NCBI RefSeq assembly: GCF_000702585.1
Contig: NZ_JNIQ01000002.1
Location: 1-64,000, forward strand
From: Exiguobacterium aurantiacum DSM 6208
GTDB taxonomy: Bacteria > Bacillota > Bacilli > Exiguobacteriales > Exiguobacteriaceae
Length of the DNA stretch: 64,000 bases
Reading direction: 5' to 3'
In this document: piece after piece, positions 25,539-34,449 of the stretch
Numbering within the stretch: the stretch's first letter is position 1
Layout of the letters: every line of letters starts with the position of its first letter
Notes under the pieces: model-generated
The model's input: only the letters and a program-made list of their open reading frames with translations
The model's database searches: none
Told to the model about the DNA's origin: nothing
Position numbers and translations under genes: made by a program

Positions 25539-26717
25539 TTGTCCCAACAGTTTATCAAATTACTTCTTCCACTTCCAGCCCTTTTTCAGATCCAAATGTC
25601 GTCAGACGAAGAACCAAACGTTTTTCCGGTCATCCCGGGTCGACATGACATCCCTTGTCCGCTTTGCCAGAGAAAGACCATCCAGCATTCGAAAAAGCGG
25701 CGTCGCTTTCGACACGGTCATGCGTGGAACGTCGGTGTACTCTGGATCGAACTGGATGTCCCACGTCAAAGATGCACCTCTTGTGATTTGACGTTCGTGT
25801 ATGACTACGGTCTCGGGCTCGTCCGCACTTCCACCGAGGTTTTCCGGAAAGGCATCGCAAAACGTTGCCACGGACGGACGATCTCAGATGTCGCACGCGA
25901 GTACGGCCTCCCTTATACGACGGTGGAGCGCTGGTTCTATCAGTACGCTTCAGTGGAGACGATGGAGCGTGCAACGCATGTCCTGGTCGACGAGTTCGCC
26001 ACGAGAAAGGGGCACCACTATGCGACGATTGTCCTCGATGCCAAGAGTGGACAGCTTCTGTCCATTGTCCCGGGCCGGGACGTGGCAGCCATCACGGCAG
26101 CACTTCAAGACATATCCGGGGATATCCGTTCTGTCGTCAGTGATTTTGCACCGGCGATGGCGAAGGCCATCAACCATGTCTTCCCGGAGGCAGAACATGT
26201 GCTGGACCGGTTCCACCTCGTCCAGTTCTTCACGGACGCTCTTCGCCGACGGCGTCGTTTTTTGAACGAGGCAAGACGCCATCACCACGTTCGCGTGATC
26301 GATCGTTCGCTCGCGCGTCGCCCGGAAACGCTGACTGGGGAAGACCGGGAGGTCGCCCGTTCCTGTATTCAGGAAGATCCATTCATTCGGAACCTCTATC
26401 AAGGGCTCCAGCATATCCGGTATGTGCTGAAGGCGACGTGCGAGATACAGGCGCAACGGCGGCTGACGGACTGGTTGGACCGTTATCAGTTCCATCCGTG
26501 CGGGCCCTTAGCGAAGATCGCGAAAGCGATCCGGGTCCGAGAGCAAGCAATGCGCCAGACCATCGTGTCAAGGTTGTCGAACGGGAAGATGGAAGGGACG
26601 AACAACAAGATCAAGCTCATCAAACGCCGTGGTTATGGCTATCGAAACCTCGAACGATTCTTTTTAAGATTGCGCCTCGAGATCGGTCGTCAAAATAGCA
26701 ACCACGAGTTATGGTGA
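25539..26717 (+). CDS. ISL3-family transposase
   Basis: A DDE transposase of 392 residues from TTG 25539 (TTGGAG eight bases upstream); the frame is open to a TTG at 25503. The N-terminal zinc-finger-like part has CPLCQRK and CTSCD cysteine pairs, followed by a helix-turn-helix (RTISDVAREYGLPYTTVERW) and the DDE core with THVLVDEFATRKG, VVSDFAPAMAKAI and DRFHLVQF, typical of ISL3. Full length, no lesions seen. Confidence 0.93.
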   Translation: MSQQFIKLLLPLPALFQIQMSSDEEPNVFPVIPGRHDIPCPLCQRKTIQHSKKRRRFRHGHAWNVGVLWIELDVPRQRCTSCDLTFVYDYGLGLVRTSTEVFRKGIAKRCHGRTISDVAREYGLPYTTVERWFYQYASVETMERATHVLVDEFATRKGHHYATIVLDAKSGQLLSIVPGRDVAAITAALQDISGDIRSVVSDFAPAMAKAINHVFPEAEHVLDRFHLVQFFTDALRRRRRFLNEARRHHHVRVIDRSLARRPETLTGEDREVARSCIQEDPFIRNLYQGLQHIRYVLKATCEIQAQRRLTDWLDRYQFHPCGPLAKIAKAIRVREQAMRQTIVSRLSNGKMEGTNNKIKLIKRRGYGYRNLERFFLRLRLEIGRQNSNHELW

Positions 26718-26842
26718 TGAGCCACAAAAATACAATAAAAGATAAATAATGTATTTATAAAATTTTATTTAACATTTTTTTACTTGGTGTTATAGTGATA
26801 GTGTTCGGAAAATAATATTACTAAAATTTAGGGGGAACTGAA

Positions 26843-27556
26843 ATGAGAAAAGTATTTGCGTCTTCTTTATGTGCTTCTATGTTAATTATTGGTGGTGTAT
26901 TCATTAATCCCGATGAGACACAAGCGTCCTCATCGAAGTCTACTAGCAGTGTTTCAAATCTAGAATTGATAGATTTAAACAATTTAGAGGACCTAGAAAA
27001 AACAGGTAATGTAACAGTTGAAGAAGTTACATATGATCAGTTTGTAACAGAAACTGCTGAACAGAAGGGTTTATCTAAAGAAGAAGTTAAAAGAATACAC
27101 CCTAATCGTTCTAAATTATCAGGTACGACTCCATCCAGCTTTTCCACTAGAAGTAGTCTAGTATCAACTCAAGCTGTATCTTCAAATGTAAATAGAATGC
27201 ATAGAGTTACAATTACACAAAATGTCGGAATCTCTTACAAACCTTCTGTACAAATTTTTATTTGGACATATAGCTCTGGATCATTTGTTCAGTACAAATA
27301 CATAGAAGATGTTGGTATAATTCAGCCTAGCCAAACTAATTCAAAAAAATTCGATGGTGTAATTAAAGCTAAAATCACAGGAACTACTTCAGTTTGGTGG
27401 ATGATTAATGGTGATTTTTATAATCACGGCAGTACAACGATTACTATTGGAGGTGAAGGTCCAGTTGCAGTTAAAGGTAAAACTGTAACAGCAACTTTTA
27501 GTGTTTCGAATTCAGATAATCATTATAGAGCTTGGGACAATAGTGGAACAAAATAA
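26843..27556 (+). CDS. Secreted protein of unknown function
   Basis: A 237-residue protein with a signal peptide (about 1-29, ending ETQASS). The mature part has a Ser/Thr-rich region (90-125) and a beta-rich C-terminal half with repeated strands (VRITQNVGISYKP-like VTITQNVGISYKPSVQIFIW, TTITIGGEGPVAVKGKTV). AGGGGG precedes ATG 26843. It is AT-rich, like the surrounding intergenic DNA. It resembles exported proteins of the Bacillus cereus group in style only. A terminator follows at 27723. Confidence 0.7.
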   Translation: MRKVFASSLCASMLIIGGVFINPDETQASSSKSTSSVSNLELIDLNNLEDLEKTGNVTVEEVTYDQFVTETAEQKGLSKEEVKRIHPNRSKLSGTTPSSFSTRSSLVSTQAVSSNVNRMHRVTITQNVGISYKPSVQIFIWTYSSGSFVQYKYIEDVGIIQPSQTNSKKFDGVIKAKITGTTSVWWMINGDFYNHGSTTITIGGEGPVAVKGKTVTATFSVSNSDNHYRAWDNSGTK

Positions 27557-27722
27557 TTCAAATATCTATTGATGAATTTCATAGCTCAGTATAATATCTC
27601 TCAATTAAATTCTCTAAACTTAAAGCGGGTTACGATAAAATTCAATCCGAAAAATATTTTAGAAAAATATTTTAGAATAATTTTTTTCTATACAAGGCTC
27701 ATTATAAAATTTAGAATATTTT

Positions 27723-27767
27723 AAACAGAGGAGCGTTTTCCAAATTAGGAATGACGCTCCTCTGTTT
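27723..27767 (+). terminator. Strong rho-independent terminator
   Basis: AAACAGAGGAGCGT (27723-27736) pairs perfectly with ACGCTCCTCTGTTT (27754-27767) and is followed by a T. It lies about 165 bases after the secreted-protein gene. Confidence 0.85.
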
Positions 27768-28439
27768 TAGTGGCTTTGTAGTTACCCCACCTGGCATGCC
27801 ACTTTTAAAGGGGGCATAGAGTCACATATTTCAGTTGTTTGGTAATAGATTTGTCAAGGTAGCTGTTAAAAATACCATTCAGCTCTCAATTTGAAGTATT
27901 CCTCGTAATGTTCCTGACTTGCTCAATGCCTCAATGGATTTTTTCTGCTCTTTGCGAATGTTTCTACTTTCTTGATTGTGAAAATTTAGATTGCTTGATA
28001 ATTCGATTCTGCGGAGAAAAACTACTACGTCAGTTGACTTTTTACAACTCATTCATTACAAATAGAATTTCATGTCGGTTGATATTCCCGTGATGCTTCC
28101 CTAGTAAGTGAAATAACCTTATTTTCATGTAAGTTCTGAATTTAATGTACAAGATTCGGGCAGTATTGGGTTTCATTACGTTATGCAAACGTTTTTGTCC
28201 TTAATTGTTTGGATTCAACCTTTCGTTGAACACCTTTTTCATTCGCCAACAGTTCTACAGATCAGTCCACGCACTGTCTTTTGACGTTGCCCTTACGCTC
28301 CGTGCCTCCCGTCAGAAAGGGCCAGGAATATAGAGATGCGGCGGTGAGCCAGCAGCTCTTGTTATCGGGCCGTCAGGGGGGCAGCGGTGCGATGAGCGAC
28401 TTCGCCATAGGGCGCTAGACGCTCACGCATGAGCCCGAA
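27768..28439. other. Non-coding stretch with a GC-rich end
   Basis: No frame here has a ribosome-binding site or protein-like composition. The first part (to ~28250) is AT-rich and featureless apart from a palindrome TGGCATGCCA near 27793. From about 28252 to 28430 the GC content jumps, and TGCGATGAGCG faces CGCTCACGCA across a short loop with further GGCG/CGCC pairs, so it may be a structured RNA or a remnant of another element. Confidence 0.4.
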
Positions 28440-28742
28440 TCACCATTCCTTCTCCCATGCCCCGTCTTCAGACATCCCCCAATCCTCGAACCGATACTTG
28501 ATGAGCCAATGGACATGCATCACTTCATATTCGAATACACCCTGTGATAGCTCTGAGACGACGAAACTGACGTCCCCATCCGCCACCACCCATGTCCCAT
28601 ATAGATACACAATCTTGATCGGATGCTCTTCCGCATCCAGATAGATCACTACGCGAAAATAAGGCGAGTTCCGTCCCTCATCGAACCGGACGAACGGATC
28701 CAACCCTTCGAACGCATAGTCATCAAGTATCCCCTCGTCCAT
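28440..28742 (-). CDS. Hypothetical acidic protein (100 aa)
   Basis: ATG 28742 follows AAAGGGTGAG. The product is acidic, soluble and beta-rich (YFRVVIYLDAEEHPIKIVYLYGTW, VVADGDVSFVV) with a Trp-rich C-terminus. No family is recognised. It is on the same strand as the small gene at 28882 and radC, but a large dyad lies between. Confidence 0.55.
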   Translation of the reverse strand: MDEGILDDYAFEGLDPFVRFDEGRNSPYFRVVIYLDAEEHPIKIVYLYGTWVVADGDVSFVVSELSQGVFEYEVMHVHWLIKYRFEDWGMSEDGAWEKEW

Positions 28743-28827
28743 CACGTCTCACCCTTTCAGTCTTTATAGACCGATTCTCGATACTTATGTGATTCACGCC
28801 TCGTTAAAGACTCACGTGAGAAAAAAT

Positions 28828-28873
28828 AAATGTATACACGTATACAAATCTACAAGTATACATGTATACATTT
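28828..28873. repeat. 18-bp inverted repeat built from four GTATAC units
   Basis: AAATGTATACACGTATAC (28828-28845) and GTATACATGTATACATTT (28856-28873) form an inverted repeat with one mismatch and a 10-base spacer. Each arm contains two GTATAC palindromes. It lies upstream of the gene at 28440-28742 and could be an operator with four half-sites, or a terminator for the gene ending at 28882. Confidence 0.7.
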
Positions 28874-28881
28874 TGAAACAA

Positions 28882-29079
28882 TCAGTTATGTACTTGAAGC
28901 GTGTTCGTATTAAAGAAGACCGTCATCTGTTTCAATCGTTCCCCTTCTTTCACTTCACAAAGGATATCCATGCTCACCAACTCGAAGGCCTCAGGATCGA
29001 TGTCCATCCGTTCAGGAAGTCTTCTAAGTAATACCTCTTTCATCTCTTCAATCGTTTGCTGGCCCAATGTGTGACTCAT
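28882..29079 (-). CDS. Small hypothetical protein (65 aa)
   Basis: A small helical-then-beta protein (TIEEMKEVLLRRLPERMDID, then MTVFFNTNTLQVHN). The frame extends upstream, but the best start is ATG 29079, with AGAGG at a usable distance. No family recognised. Confidence 0.5.
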   Translation of the reverse strand: MSHTLGQQTIEEMKEVLLRRLPERMDIDPEAFELVSMDILCEVKEGERLKQMTVFFNTNTLQVHN

Positions 29080-29153
29080 TTGAATCATCCTCTCCTGTTG
29101 ATAGCTCAACGATACCTTGAATCTGACCACTCGACATCTCGGCTTATTTCATA

Positions 29154-29190
29154 TAAGCCCTGGGCTTGTTTGAAACAAGCCCAGGGCTTA
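29154..29190. repeat. Perfect 18-bp inverted repeat with 1-base centre
   Basis: TAAGCCCTGGGCTTGTTT (29154-29171) is the exact complement of 29173-29190. Each arm holds a smaller palindrome (AAGCCCTGGGCTT). The dyad lies between radC and the small gene at 28882 and can form a cruciform or a very stable RNA hairpin, acting as a terminator or protein-binding site. Confidence 0.75.
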
Positions 29191-29480
29191 CGTAGGAAAA
29201 ACGACGATTTTCACCAAACAAGCACTCATTTCTTCATCAATCCAAACATCTCAAATACACATTCATGAAAAGACAGAGCAACATGATTTCTTTATGCCTT
29301 TGACTTCTCACCAAATCATTTGTTTTCGCCACGCGAAAACATTCCTTTTCCCGGATCCGAATTCTGGATCCAGGCGAGAGCAAAGCGAGTCGCCGAATCC
29401 GTCAAAGAAAAACGTATGTTTTTCCTCCTTGCCCTTACCGGACGGAACAGGACCGGTTCACCGGCCCCGCTCCTTTCCAT
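29191..29480. other. Non-coding stretch with short hairpins
   Basis: No supported gene. Perfect hairpins lie at 29322-29329/29333-29340 (GTTTTCGC) and 29407-29413/29418-29424 (GAAAAAC), and two GGATCC sites flank an EcoRI-like GAATTC near 29355. It is directly downstream of radC, so one hairpin may terminate it. Confidence 0.4.
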
Positions 29481-29936
29481 TCAACCCATGTAACCTCGCT
29501 GTTTCATGCTGACATATGACTCGTCCGCACCGAGGATGAGATGGTCGAGCACCGGGATGCCGATGAGGTCACCCGCTTCATGCAACCGTTCGGAGACGAG
29601 GATATCCTCCCGGCTCGGGCTCGGGTCCCCGCTCGGGTGTTGGTGACAGGCGATGATGCACGAGGCATTGTTCAAGATGGCGCATTTGAAGATTTCCCGC
29701 GGGTGGACGACGCTCGAATTGACGCTCCCGACGTGCGCCCGATGGACGCCGATGACCCGATTTTTCGTGTTCAACATGATGACGAGGAACACCTCACGGT
29801 CATCATCCCCGATGAACGATGCCCCGATTTGTCGGGCATTGTCGGGTGATTGGATGACGGCGTGCTTGAGGGCGACCATTTCCTCGCGAACCTCTTGTTT
29901 GATACGGATGACCTCGATGATTGACGATAGTTCCAT
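29481..29936 (-). CDS. radC: RadC-like JAB/MPN-domain protein
   Basis: A 151-residue protein consisting of the RadC metalloprotease-like domain alone. The JAMM motif is complete: HQHPSGDPSPSREDI with the upstream Glu in the NSSVVHPREIFK region. ATG 29936 is chosen because AAAGGGG precedes it; the frame stays open for 74 codons upstream through a non-coding inverted-repeat region. Plasmid-borne RadC proteins are common on conjugative elements, with unproven function. The classical helix-hairpin-helix N-terminus of chromosomal RadC is absent. Confidence 0.88.
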   Translation of the reverse strand: MELSSIIEVIRIKQEVREEMVALKHAVIQSPDNARQIGASFIGDDDREVFLVIMLNTKNRVIGVHRAHVGSVNSSVVHPREIFKCAILNNASCIIACHQHPSGDPSPSREDILVSERLHEAGDLIGIPVLDHLILGADESYVSMKQRGYMG

Positions 29937-29984
29937 GATGGTTTGTCCCCTTTCGGATAAGCTGTCCTCAGAACGAACACCGTT

Positions 29985-30216
29985 GTGCGTCCTGTTGACG
30001 GGAACGCAGCGAGCGTCGGGAGACGGTGCAAGGGCGACCGCAGGGAGAGCCTCAAAAAAATGCGTAGAGCAAACGAAGGACCAGGCTTCCGTAGCCAACG
30101 AGCGAAAAGCCTTGCTTTGAGCCAAAAGCGAAGGAAGACGGGCCGGAGGGCGCGTCATTTTTTTGACGTCCCTTGCACCGACGACCAGCGAGCTAGAGTA
30201 CGGAAACAGGACGCAC
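29985..30216. ncRNA. 232-base nested inverted-repeat structure, candidate RNA or MITE
   Basis: Three perfect arm pairs are nested with matching order: 29985-29996/30205-30216 (GTGCGTCCTGTT), 30024-30034/30170-30180 (CGGTGCAAGGG), and 30052-30062/30156-30166 (TCAAAAAAATG). The whole can fold as one long rod with a structured tip. It sits between the divergent radC and yolD genes, in the presumed 5' leader of radC. No protein-like frame with a binding site lies inside. Confidence 0.5.
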
Positions 30217-30270
30217 GGATCACAAATCTTTAAAAAGACTGTTCAAACGAGATAAACCGGGTATAAAATA

Positions 30271-30284
30271 GGAACAAACGTTCG
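30271..30284 (+). promoter_or_regulatory. LexA (SOS) box upstream of yolD
   Basis: GGAACAAACGTTCG matches the Bacillus LexA consensus CGAACRNRYGTTCG at 13 of 14 positions (the outer C is G). A TATAAA -10-like box is at 30262-30267, so the box overlaps the start region of the yolD promoter. This predicts induction by DNA damage. Confidence 0.75.
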
Positions 30285-30306
30285 TATTATTAGGAGGATG
30301 ATTTTT

Positions 30307-30648
30307 ATGACGATGTATCGCGACCGGGGTGAGCTGAAATGGATCCCATTTCTCATGCCCGAACACAGAGCCCTACTGACGAAATACTATAAAGAAATTC
30401 AAAAGATCGAGATGCCTGATATCGACGAACAGGTCCTATCGGTCTATGAAAACGTGCTGAATGACGCGATCTTCAGCGGGAATATGGTGGAGGTGAGATA
30501 TGTGGAGGAGCGGGAGATGAAACGATTCAAGGGGTTCGTGCACCGCACGAACTACATGGAGCGGACCGTCGAGCTGGCCAATCAAAGGGACGGGATCATC
30601 CATGTGCCGTTCGAGGCAATCATTCACGTCGAACAATCGATAGACTAA
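30307..30648 (+). CDS. YolD-like family protein, SOS-associated
   Basis: A 113-residue protein. The opening [20 protein letters not shown] and the C-terminal beta domain ([20 protein letters not shown] ... [13 protein letters not shown]) are typical of YolD. YolD genes usually precede a Y-family DNA polymerase (UvrX/DinB-like) gene in one SOS operon. Here no polymerase follows: a terminator and an IS come next. ATG 30307 follows AGGAGG at spacing 9; an ATG at 30298 overlaps that site. Confidence 0.85.
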   Translation: MTMYRDRGELKWIPFLMPEHRALLTKYYKEIQKIEMPDIDEQVLSVYENVLNDAIFSGNMVEVRYVEEREMKRFKGFVHRTNYMERTVELANQRDGIIHVPFEAIIHVEQSID

Positions 30649-30666
30649 CGCCCTGGCGGTTGTTCG

Positions 30667-30704
30667 AAGTCTGTGTCACGAAAATTATTTCGTGACACAG
30701 ACTT
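30667..30704 (+). terminator. Strong terminator after yolD
   Basis: AAGTCTGTGTCACGAAA (30667-30683) pairs perfectly with 30688-30704 around a 4-base loop. It lies 18 bases after the yolD stop. Confidence 0.85.
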
Positions 30705-30856
30705 CCCTAAAAATGAAATAAAATCCTGATTAGCTCTCATTAACTTTATCATCAAAGAATAGCTCCCTAAAACATCAAGACATTATATATTTTTGTACTT
30801 CTTTAATTTTTTTCATCTTTTGTGAGAAAGTACATACTGACTCCTAAATAAATAAA

Positions 30857-32319
30857 GGGTATTCGGATTTCATGGTGGAAAAGGGCTTATAAATCACCCT
30901 TCTCCAAATTCTTAATAAGTGTGGAAAAATCGACACCAAAGTTGTCTGTAATGTCGTGATCATTCACTTCATACCAATTGAAAGTATCGTATAACATAGC
31001 TTTATTGAAAGCACTTGAATTAAATCGTGGCTTACGCTTTTTATGGAGCTTCTCATTGAAAAGGATTTTGGCTCGTAAGGCATCAAACGAGTAACCTCTA
31101 CCCATTCGCTCTACCTGCCTAATAATGCTGTTAATTGACTCCGTATAAGCATTAGTGAGCCTTTTATCAAAGTAGTTGAATATTTCGACATGCCAGTTGT
31201 CTACGGCTCTCACGAGGTCTTTATATGCGTCTTTAGAGTTGCTGGACATACAACGGTGTCTCCATTGACTATAACGAAGATGACCTTCATCTGGATCAGG
31301 AGTATCCCATATCCAGTAAAACTCTTCTTTGAGTTCATAGGCTTCTTTTAAAGCAGGAAGATTACCTAACCAAGTATCTAAGAGGAATGATTCACGTTCA
31401 TTTAGATCGTGTTTACGCTTTAGAAGGATAAACCTTTCACGCATAAGGGTACGTCTTTCTTTTTGGCTCATATGGGCTTTCAAAGACTTTCTGACGTTAT
31501 CTAAGGCTTGATTAGCCATTCTAACTACATGAAACTTATCTACGACAACTTTAGCGTGTGGAAGGATAGTGTTCACTGCGTCTTTGTAGGGCTTCCACAT
31601 ATCCATTGTGACGTACTCAATGTAAGTCCTGTCACTGATTTCTGAAAGACGTTGGATGACTGTTTCCTTGTTACGGTTAGGCTTGATGTCATAAATAGTC
31701 CTGCGTTCAATATTAGTCAATACAAGCCGAGGTCTACGGATAATATGTATCTCGTCTATCCCAAGCCACTTAGGAGTTTCAAACTGGTATTCACGTTCTT
31801 TGAGTGCCACATAGTCCTTAAAAACGTTCCTAATGGTTTTCTCGTCAACACCAACGCTTTCTGCGACTTCTACAAAGGTCTTAGACATGGATTGCTCTTG
31901 AATGGACTTTAAAAGCCTTTTGGTCATACTACGCTTTTCATCTACAGATATTAGGCGTTCCCAGAAGGTAGATCCGCATTCACGACACTTGTATCGTCTA
32001 CGGTTCAATTGTAAGCCCACTCGCTTTAAACGAATGGGCAAATCCATAATTAGTTGATTTCTTGAACTGTGTTTGTACAACTTGTCAAAACCACATTCAG
32101 GACAACGTTCAGGTGGTCCGACTGCTTCAACTTTAAACATCATATCGGTTTCATTTTCTTGTGGCGGTTCTATTGTTTTAATGTATGGTAGGGATAATAA
32201 GTCTGACATATTATTCATCCTTTATTACTCTGCGGTGTTAAGGTATCAATTATAGATTTGATGTCGAAATCATCAGTGTTAAATTATTTTTGTGACCACA
32301 AATGCACTTAGAAAATCCC
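30857..32319 (-). mobile_element. ISL3-family insertion sequence of a second type (ends approximate)
   Basis: The element surrounds an intact ISL3-type transposase unlike that of the 1310-bp copies. Possible ends are GGGTATTCGGATTTCATGGTGG at left (only partly matching) and the complement of the AAAATCCC region near 32319; the match is imperfect and no 8-bp duplication is evident, so the limits are tentative. It separates yolD from merA. Confidence 0.55.
30887..32209 (-). CDS. ISL3-family transposase (second type)
   Basis: A 440-residue DDE transposase from ATG 32209 (AAAGGA upstream; an ATG three codons earlier is too close to it). The N-terminus has two zinc-binding pairs (CPECG and CRECG), then a helix-turn-helix (SVGVDEKTIRNVF), and the DDE core: KWLGIDEIHIIRRPRLVLTN, EYVTMDMWKPYKDAV, VVDKFHVVRM and a Glu in NAYTESINSIIR. 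Full length. Its low GC and sequence fit a Bacillus or Staphylococcus origin. Confidence 0.92.
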   Translation of the reverse strand: MSDLLSLPYIKTIEPPQENETDMMFKVEAVGPPERCPECGFDKLYKHSSRNQLIMDLPIRLKRVGLQLNRRRYKCRECGSTFWERLISVDEKRSMTKRLLKSIQEQSMSKTFVEVAESVGVDEKTIRNVFKDYVALKEREYQFETPKWLGIDEIHIIRRPRLVLTNIERRTIYDIKPNRNKETVIQRLSEISDRTYIEYVTMDMWKPYKDAVNTILPHAKVVVDKFHVVRMANQALDNVRKSLKAHMSQKERRTLMRERFILLKRKHDLNERESFLLDTWLGNLPALKEAYELKEEFYWIWDTPDPDEGHLRYSQWRHRCMSSNSKDAYKDLVRAVDNWHVEIFNYFDKRLTNAYTESINSIIRQVERMGRGYSFDALRAKILFNEKLHKKRKPRFNSSAFNKAMLYDTFNWYEVNDHDITDNFGVDFSTLIKNLEKGDL

Positions 32320-32368
32320 TTAAAGCATTAGCTGGTTCACTTGAATAGGGAGTTGTAAAAAAGTTCCC

Positions 32369-34009
32369 TTAGCCTGCACAACAAGATAATTTCGAAATAT
32401 CTTTATCGAACGTAAGTGCAGCTAATTTTAGCCCTTCAGCCATTGTTAAATATGGTGCTAGGGTTTCTGTTAAATCTTCTATCGTTAAGCCAAATTTAAC
32501 AGCTAATGATGCTGCATAGATGACATCTCCTGCATTCTCAGATACAATATGAACCCCTAATACTTTTAGTGTTTCTGCATCTGCTACTAGTTTAAATACA
32601 CCGGTTGTTTCACGGTTTACAATTGCTCTTGGAACAGCATCTAAAGGTAATACAGATGTCTTCACATCATACCCTTTCTCTTTTGCTTGTTCTTCTGTTA
32701 AACCAACCGTTGCAACCGTCGGATTCGTAAACGTAACAGCAGGAACTACCGATAAATCTATTTTTTTGTTTAATCCACCAATAGCATTATCAGTAATAAT
32801 TCCACCTTCATAGGCTGCTACATATACAAATTGTGGTCCTAAAGTCACATCTCCTGCTGCATAAATCTTTTCATTACTTGTTTGACCAAAATCATTGATC
32901 AGGATTTCATTATTTTTTCCAGTTTCAACACCTGCTGCACTTAAATTTAAAGAATCCGTATTTGGTTTTCTTCCAGTGGCAACAAGTAACTGATCTGATT
33001 CAATGACTTCTCTACTGCCATTTACTGTTACGTAAACCCTTTTTATCTCTCCACTTTGTTCAACACGCTCAAAAGTTGCCCCTTTGACAAGGTTTATACC
33101 CTGTTCAATTAACGCTTTTTCAACTGACTCTGAAATCTCAGGATCATACTCCTTTAAAAGTCGCTCACTTCTTTGCATAAGCGTTATTTCTGAACCTAAA
33201 TGATGAAATAGTTGTCCAAGCTCCATTCCAATGTATCCTGAACCAATTACAGTTAATCGTTTTGGTATTTTCTTTAACTCAAGAAGTGTTGTACTAGTTA
33301 AATAGTCCATTTTTTCAAGTCCTGAAATTTGGGGCAACGAAGGCGATGCACCTGTTGCAATTAAAAAGCGTTTTGCAGATAACTTTGCCCCATTGACCTC
33401 AACCGTACTAGCATCAACGAATTTTGCTTCACCTTTAATTAAATCAAAATTATATTCATCAATTAAATCCATATATTTTTGATTCCGAAGTTCGCTCACC
33501 AATTTATCCTTTTGCGTGATTAAACTAGCTAAATCCACTTCTCCAGCGGATGTTTGTAAACCTATAAACGGATTGTCTTTTGATAAATGATTGATTTCCC
33601 CTGCCCTAAGAAGAGTTTTTGACGGAACACAGCCAATATTCACACAGGTTCCCCCAACCGTTCCACGCTCAATCATTCCAACTTTTGCACCGTATTCTAT
33701 AGCTTTAATTGCCGAAGAAAAGGCAGCAGCACCAGAACCAATAATAAGAAGGTCATAATTGTCTTCATTAATTAACGCCACGTTTTCTAGTGATGATACT
33801 TCTTCAATTTCTCCGGCTTGGTAATTTGCTTCATCAATCGCCTTTATTGCACTTTCAACCTCAATATCATCGGGCAGTTCAAATACTGCTTCACCACGAC
33901 GATAACTAGACTCAATATTTTTAGCACCTATCTTTTCAAGTGCTGATTCTACGTGTTTTTCACAACTCGTACAAGTCATTCCTGAAATGTTTACCTTAAA
34001 TTTATTCAT
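32369..34009 (-). CDS. merA: Mercuric reductase MerA
   Basis: A 546-residue flavoenzyme that reduces Hg(II) to volatile Hg(0) with NADPH. Residues 1-70 are one heavy-metal-binding domain ([10 protein letters not shown]). The core has the FAD site ([12 protein letters not shown]), the redox pair [14 protein letters not shown] near 139-151, the NAD(P) site ([12 protein letters not shown]) and the C-terminal vicinal cysteines (LSCCAG). Many Bacillus MerA have two metal-binding domains; this has one. It is in one unit with merR upstream. No merT, merP or merB is in the window. Confidence 0.97.
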   Translation of the reverse strand: MNKFKVNISGMTCTSCEKHVESALEKIGAKNIESSYRRGEAVFELPDDIEVESAIKAIDEANYQAGEIEEVSSLENVALINEDNYDLLIIGSGAAAFSSAIKAIEYGAKVGMIERGTVGGTCVNIGCVPSKTLLRAGEINHLSKDNPFIGLQTSAGEVDLASLITQKDKLVSELRNQKYMDLIDEYNFDLIKGEAKFVDASTVEVNGAKLSAKRFLIATGASPSLPQISGLEKMDYLTSTTLLELKKIPKRLTVIGSGYIGMELGQLFHHLGSEITLMQRSERLLKEYDPEISESVEKALIEQGINLVKGATFERVEQSGEIKRVYVTVNGSREVIESDQLLVATGRKPNTDSLNLSAAGVETGKNNEILINDFGQTSNEKIYAAGDVTLGPQFVYVAAYEGGIITDNAIGGLNKKIDLSVVPAVTFTNPTVATVGLTEEQAKEKGYDVKTSVLPLDAVPRAIVNRETTGVFKLVADAETLKVLGVHIVSENAGDVIYAASLAVKFGLTIEDLTETLAPYLTMAEGLKLAALTFDKDISKLSCCAG

Positions 34010-34037
34010 AAAAAAGCTCCTTTCGTTAATTAATCTC

Positions 34038-34430
34038 TCATGTTAATGTTTCTATTATTGGACACGAATGTAATTGCTTTTCATCTGGACATCGTTGTTT
34101 TAAGTCGTCTAACATAGTTTCAATTCGTTTTAAATCCTCTATTTGTTTTTGCACTTCCTTTTGTTTTTTAGAAACAAATTCGAACATATCTTGACAACGA
34201 ACTTCATCTTTATCTACAACACCAAGTAATTTATAAATCTCGCTTAAAGAAAAACCAAGTTCCTGTATTCGTTTAATAAACCCAACACGCTTAACGTCAT
34301 CATATGAATATATCCGATAACCAGCTTCCGTTCGGTGAGGTTCTTGTAATAAATTTTTTCGCTCGTAATATCTGATCGTTTCTTTATTAACTCCACATTT
34401 ATCTGCAAACTCACTAATGCGATAAATCAT
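34038..34430 (-). CDS. merR: MerR mercury-responsive regulator
   Basis: A 130-residue MerR protein: winged helix-turn-helix ([20 protein letters not shown]), dimer helix, and the three Hg-binding cysteines at 79, 114 and 123, the pattern of Bacillus MerR. It represses, and with Hg(II) activates, the merR-merA promoter just upstream by untwisting its long spacer. It is transcribed together with merA, 28 bases before it. Confidence 0.96.
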   Translation of the reverse strand: MIYRISEFADKCGVNKETIRYYERKNLLQEPHRTEAGYRIYSYDDVKRVGFIKRIQELGFSLSEIYKLLGVVDKDEVRCQDMFEFVSKKQKEVQKQIEDLKRIETMLDDLKQRCPDEKQLHSCPIIETLT

Positions 34431-34449
34431 CTTATTTCACCCCATGAAT

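Larger units (their letters stand above)
25414..26723 (+). mobile_element. ISL3-family insertion sequence, copy 1 (intact)
   Basis: A 1310-bp element with terminal inverted repeats GGCTCATCACCATAA and TTATGGTGATGAGCC. It is flanked by a perfect 8-bp target duplication ACAAAAAT (25406-25413 and 26724-26731), the length expected for ISL3. It carries one transposase gene. The sequence appears identical to the copy at 55493-56802. Confidence 0.96.

Noticed and set aside
27908-28093. Short open frame in the AT-rich gap
   Set aside because: Cys/Phe-rich, with no start signal and no similarity that I recognise; chance frame.
28801-28880. Plasmid replication iterons at the GTATAC cluster
   Set aside because: There are only four short units in one dyad and no replication gene beside them; an operator is more likely.
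29294-29512. Plus-strand frame before radC
   Set aside because: It overlaps the end of radC and hairpin sequences and has no ribosome-binding site.
29937-30158. N-terminal extension of RadC by 74 residues
   Set aside because: It translates the nested inverted repeat; the conserved domain starts at the ATG at 29936 with its own binding site.
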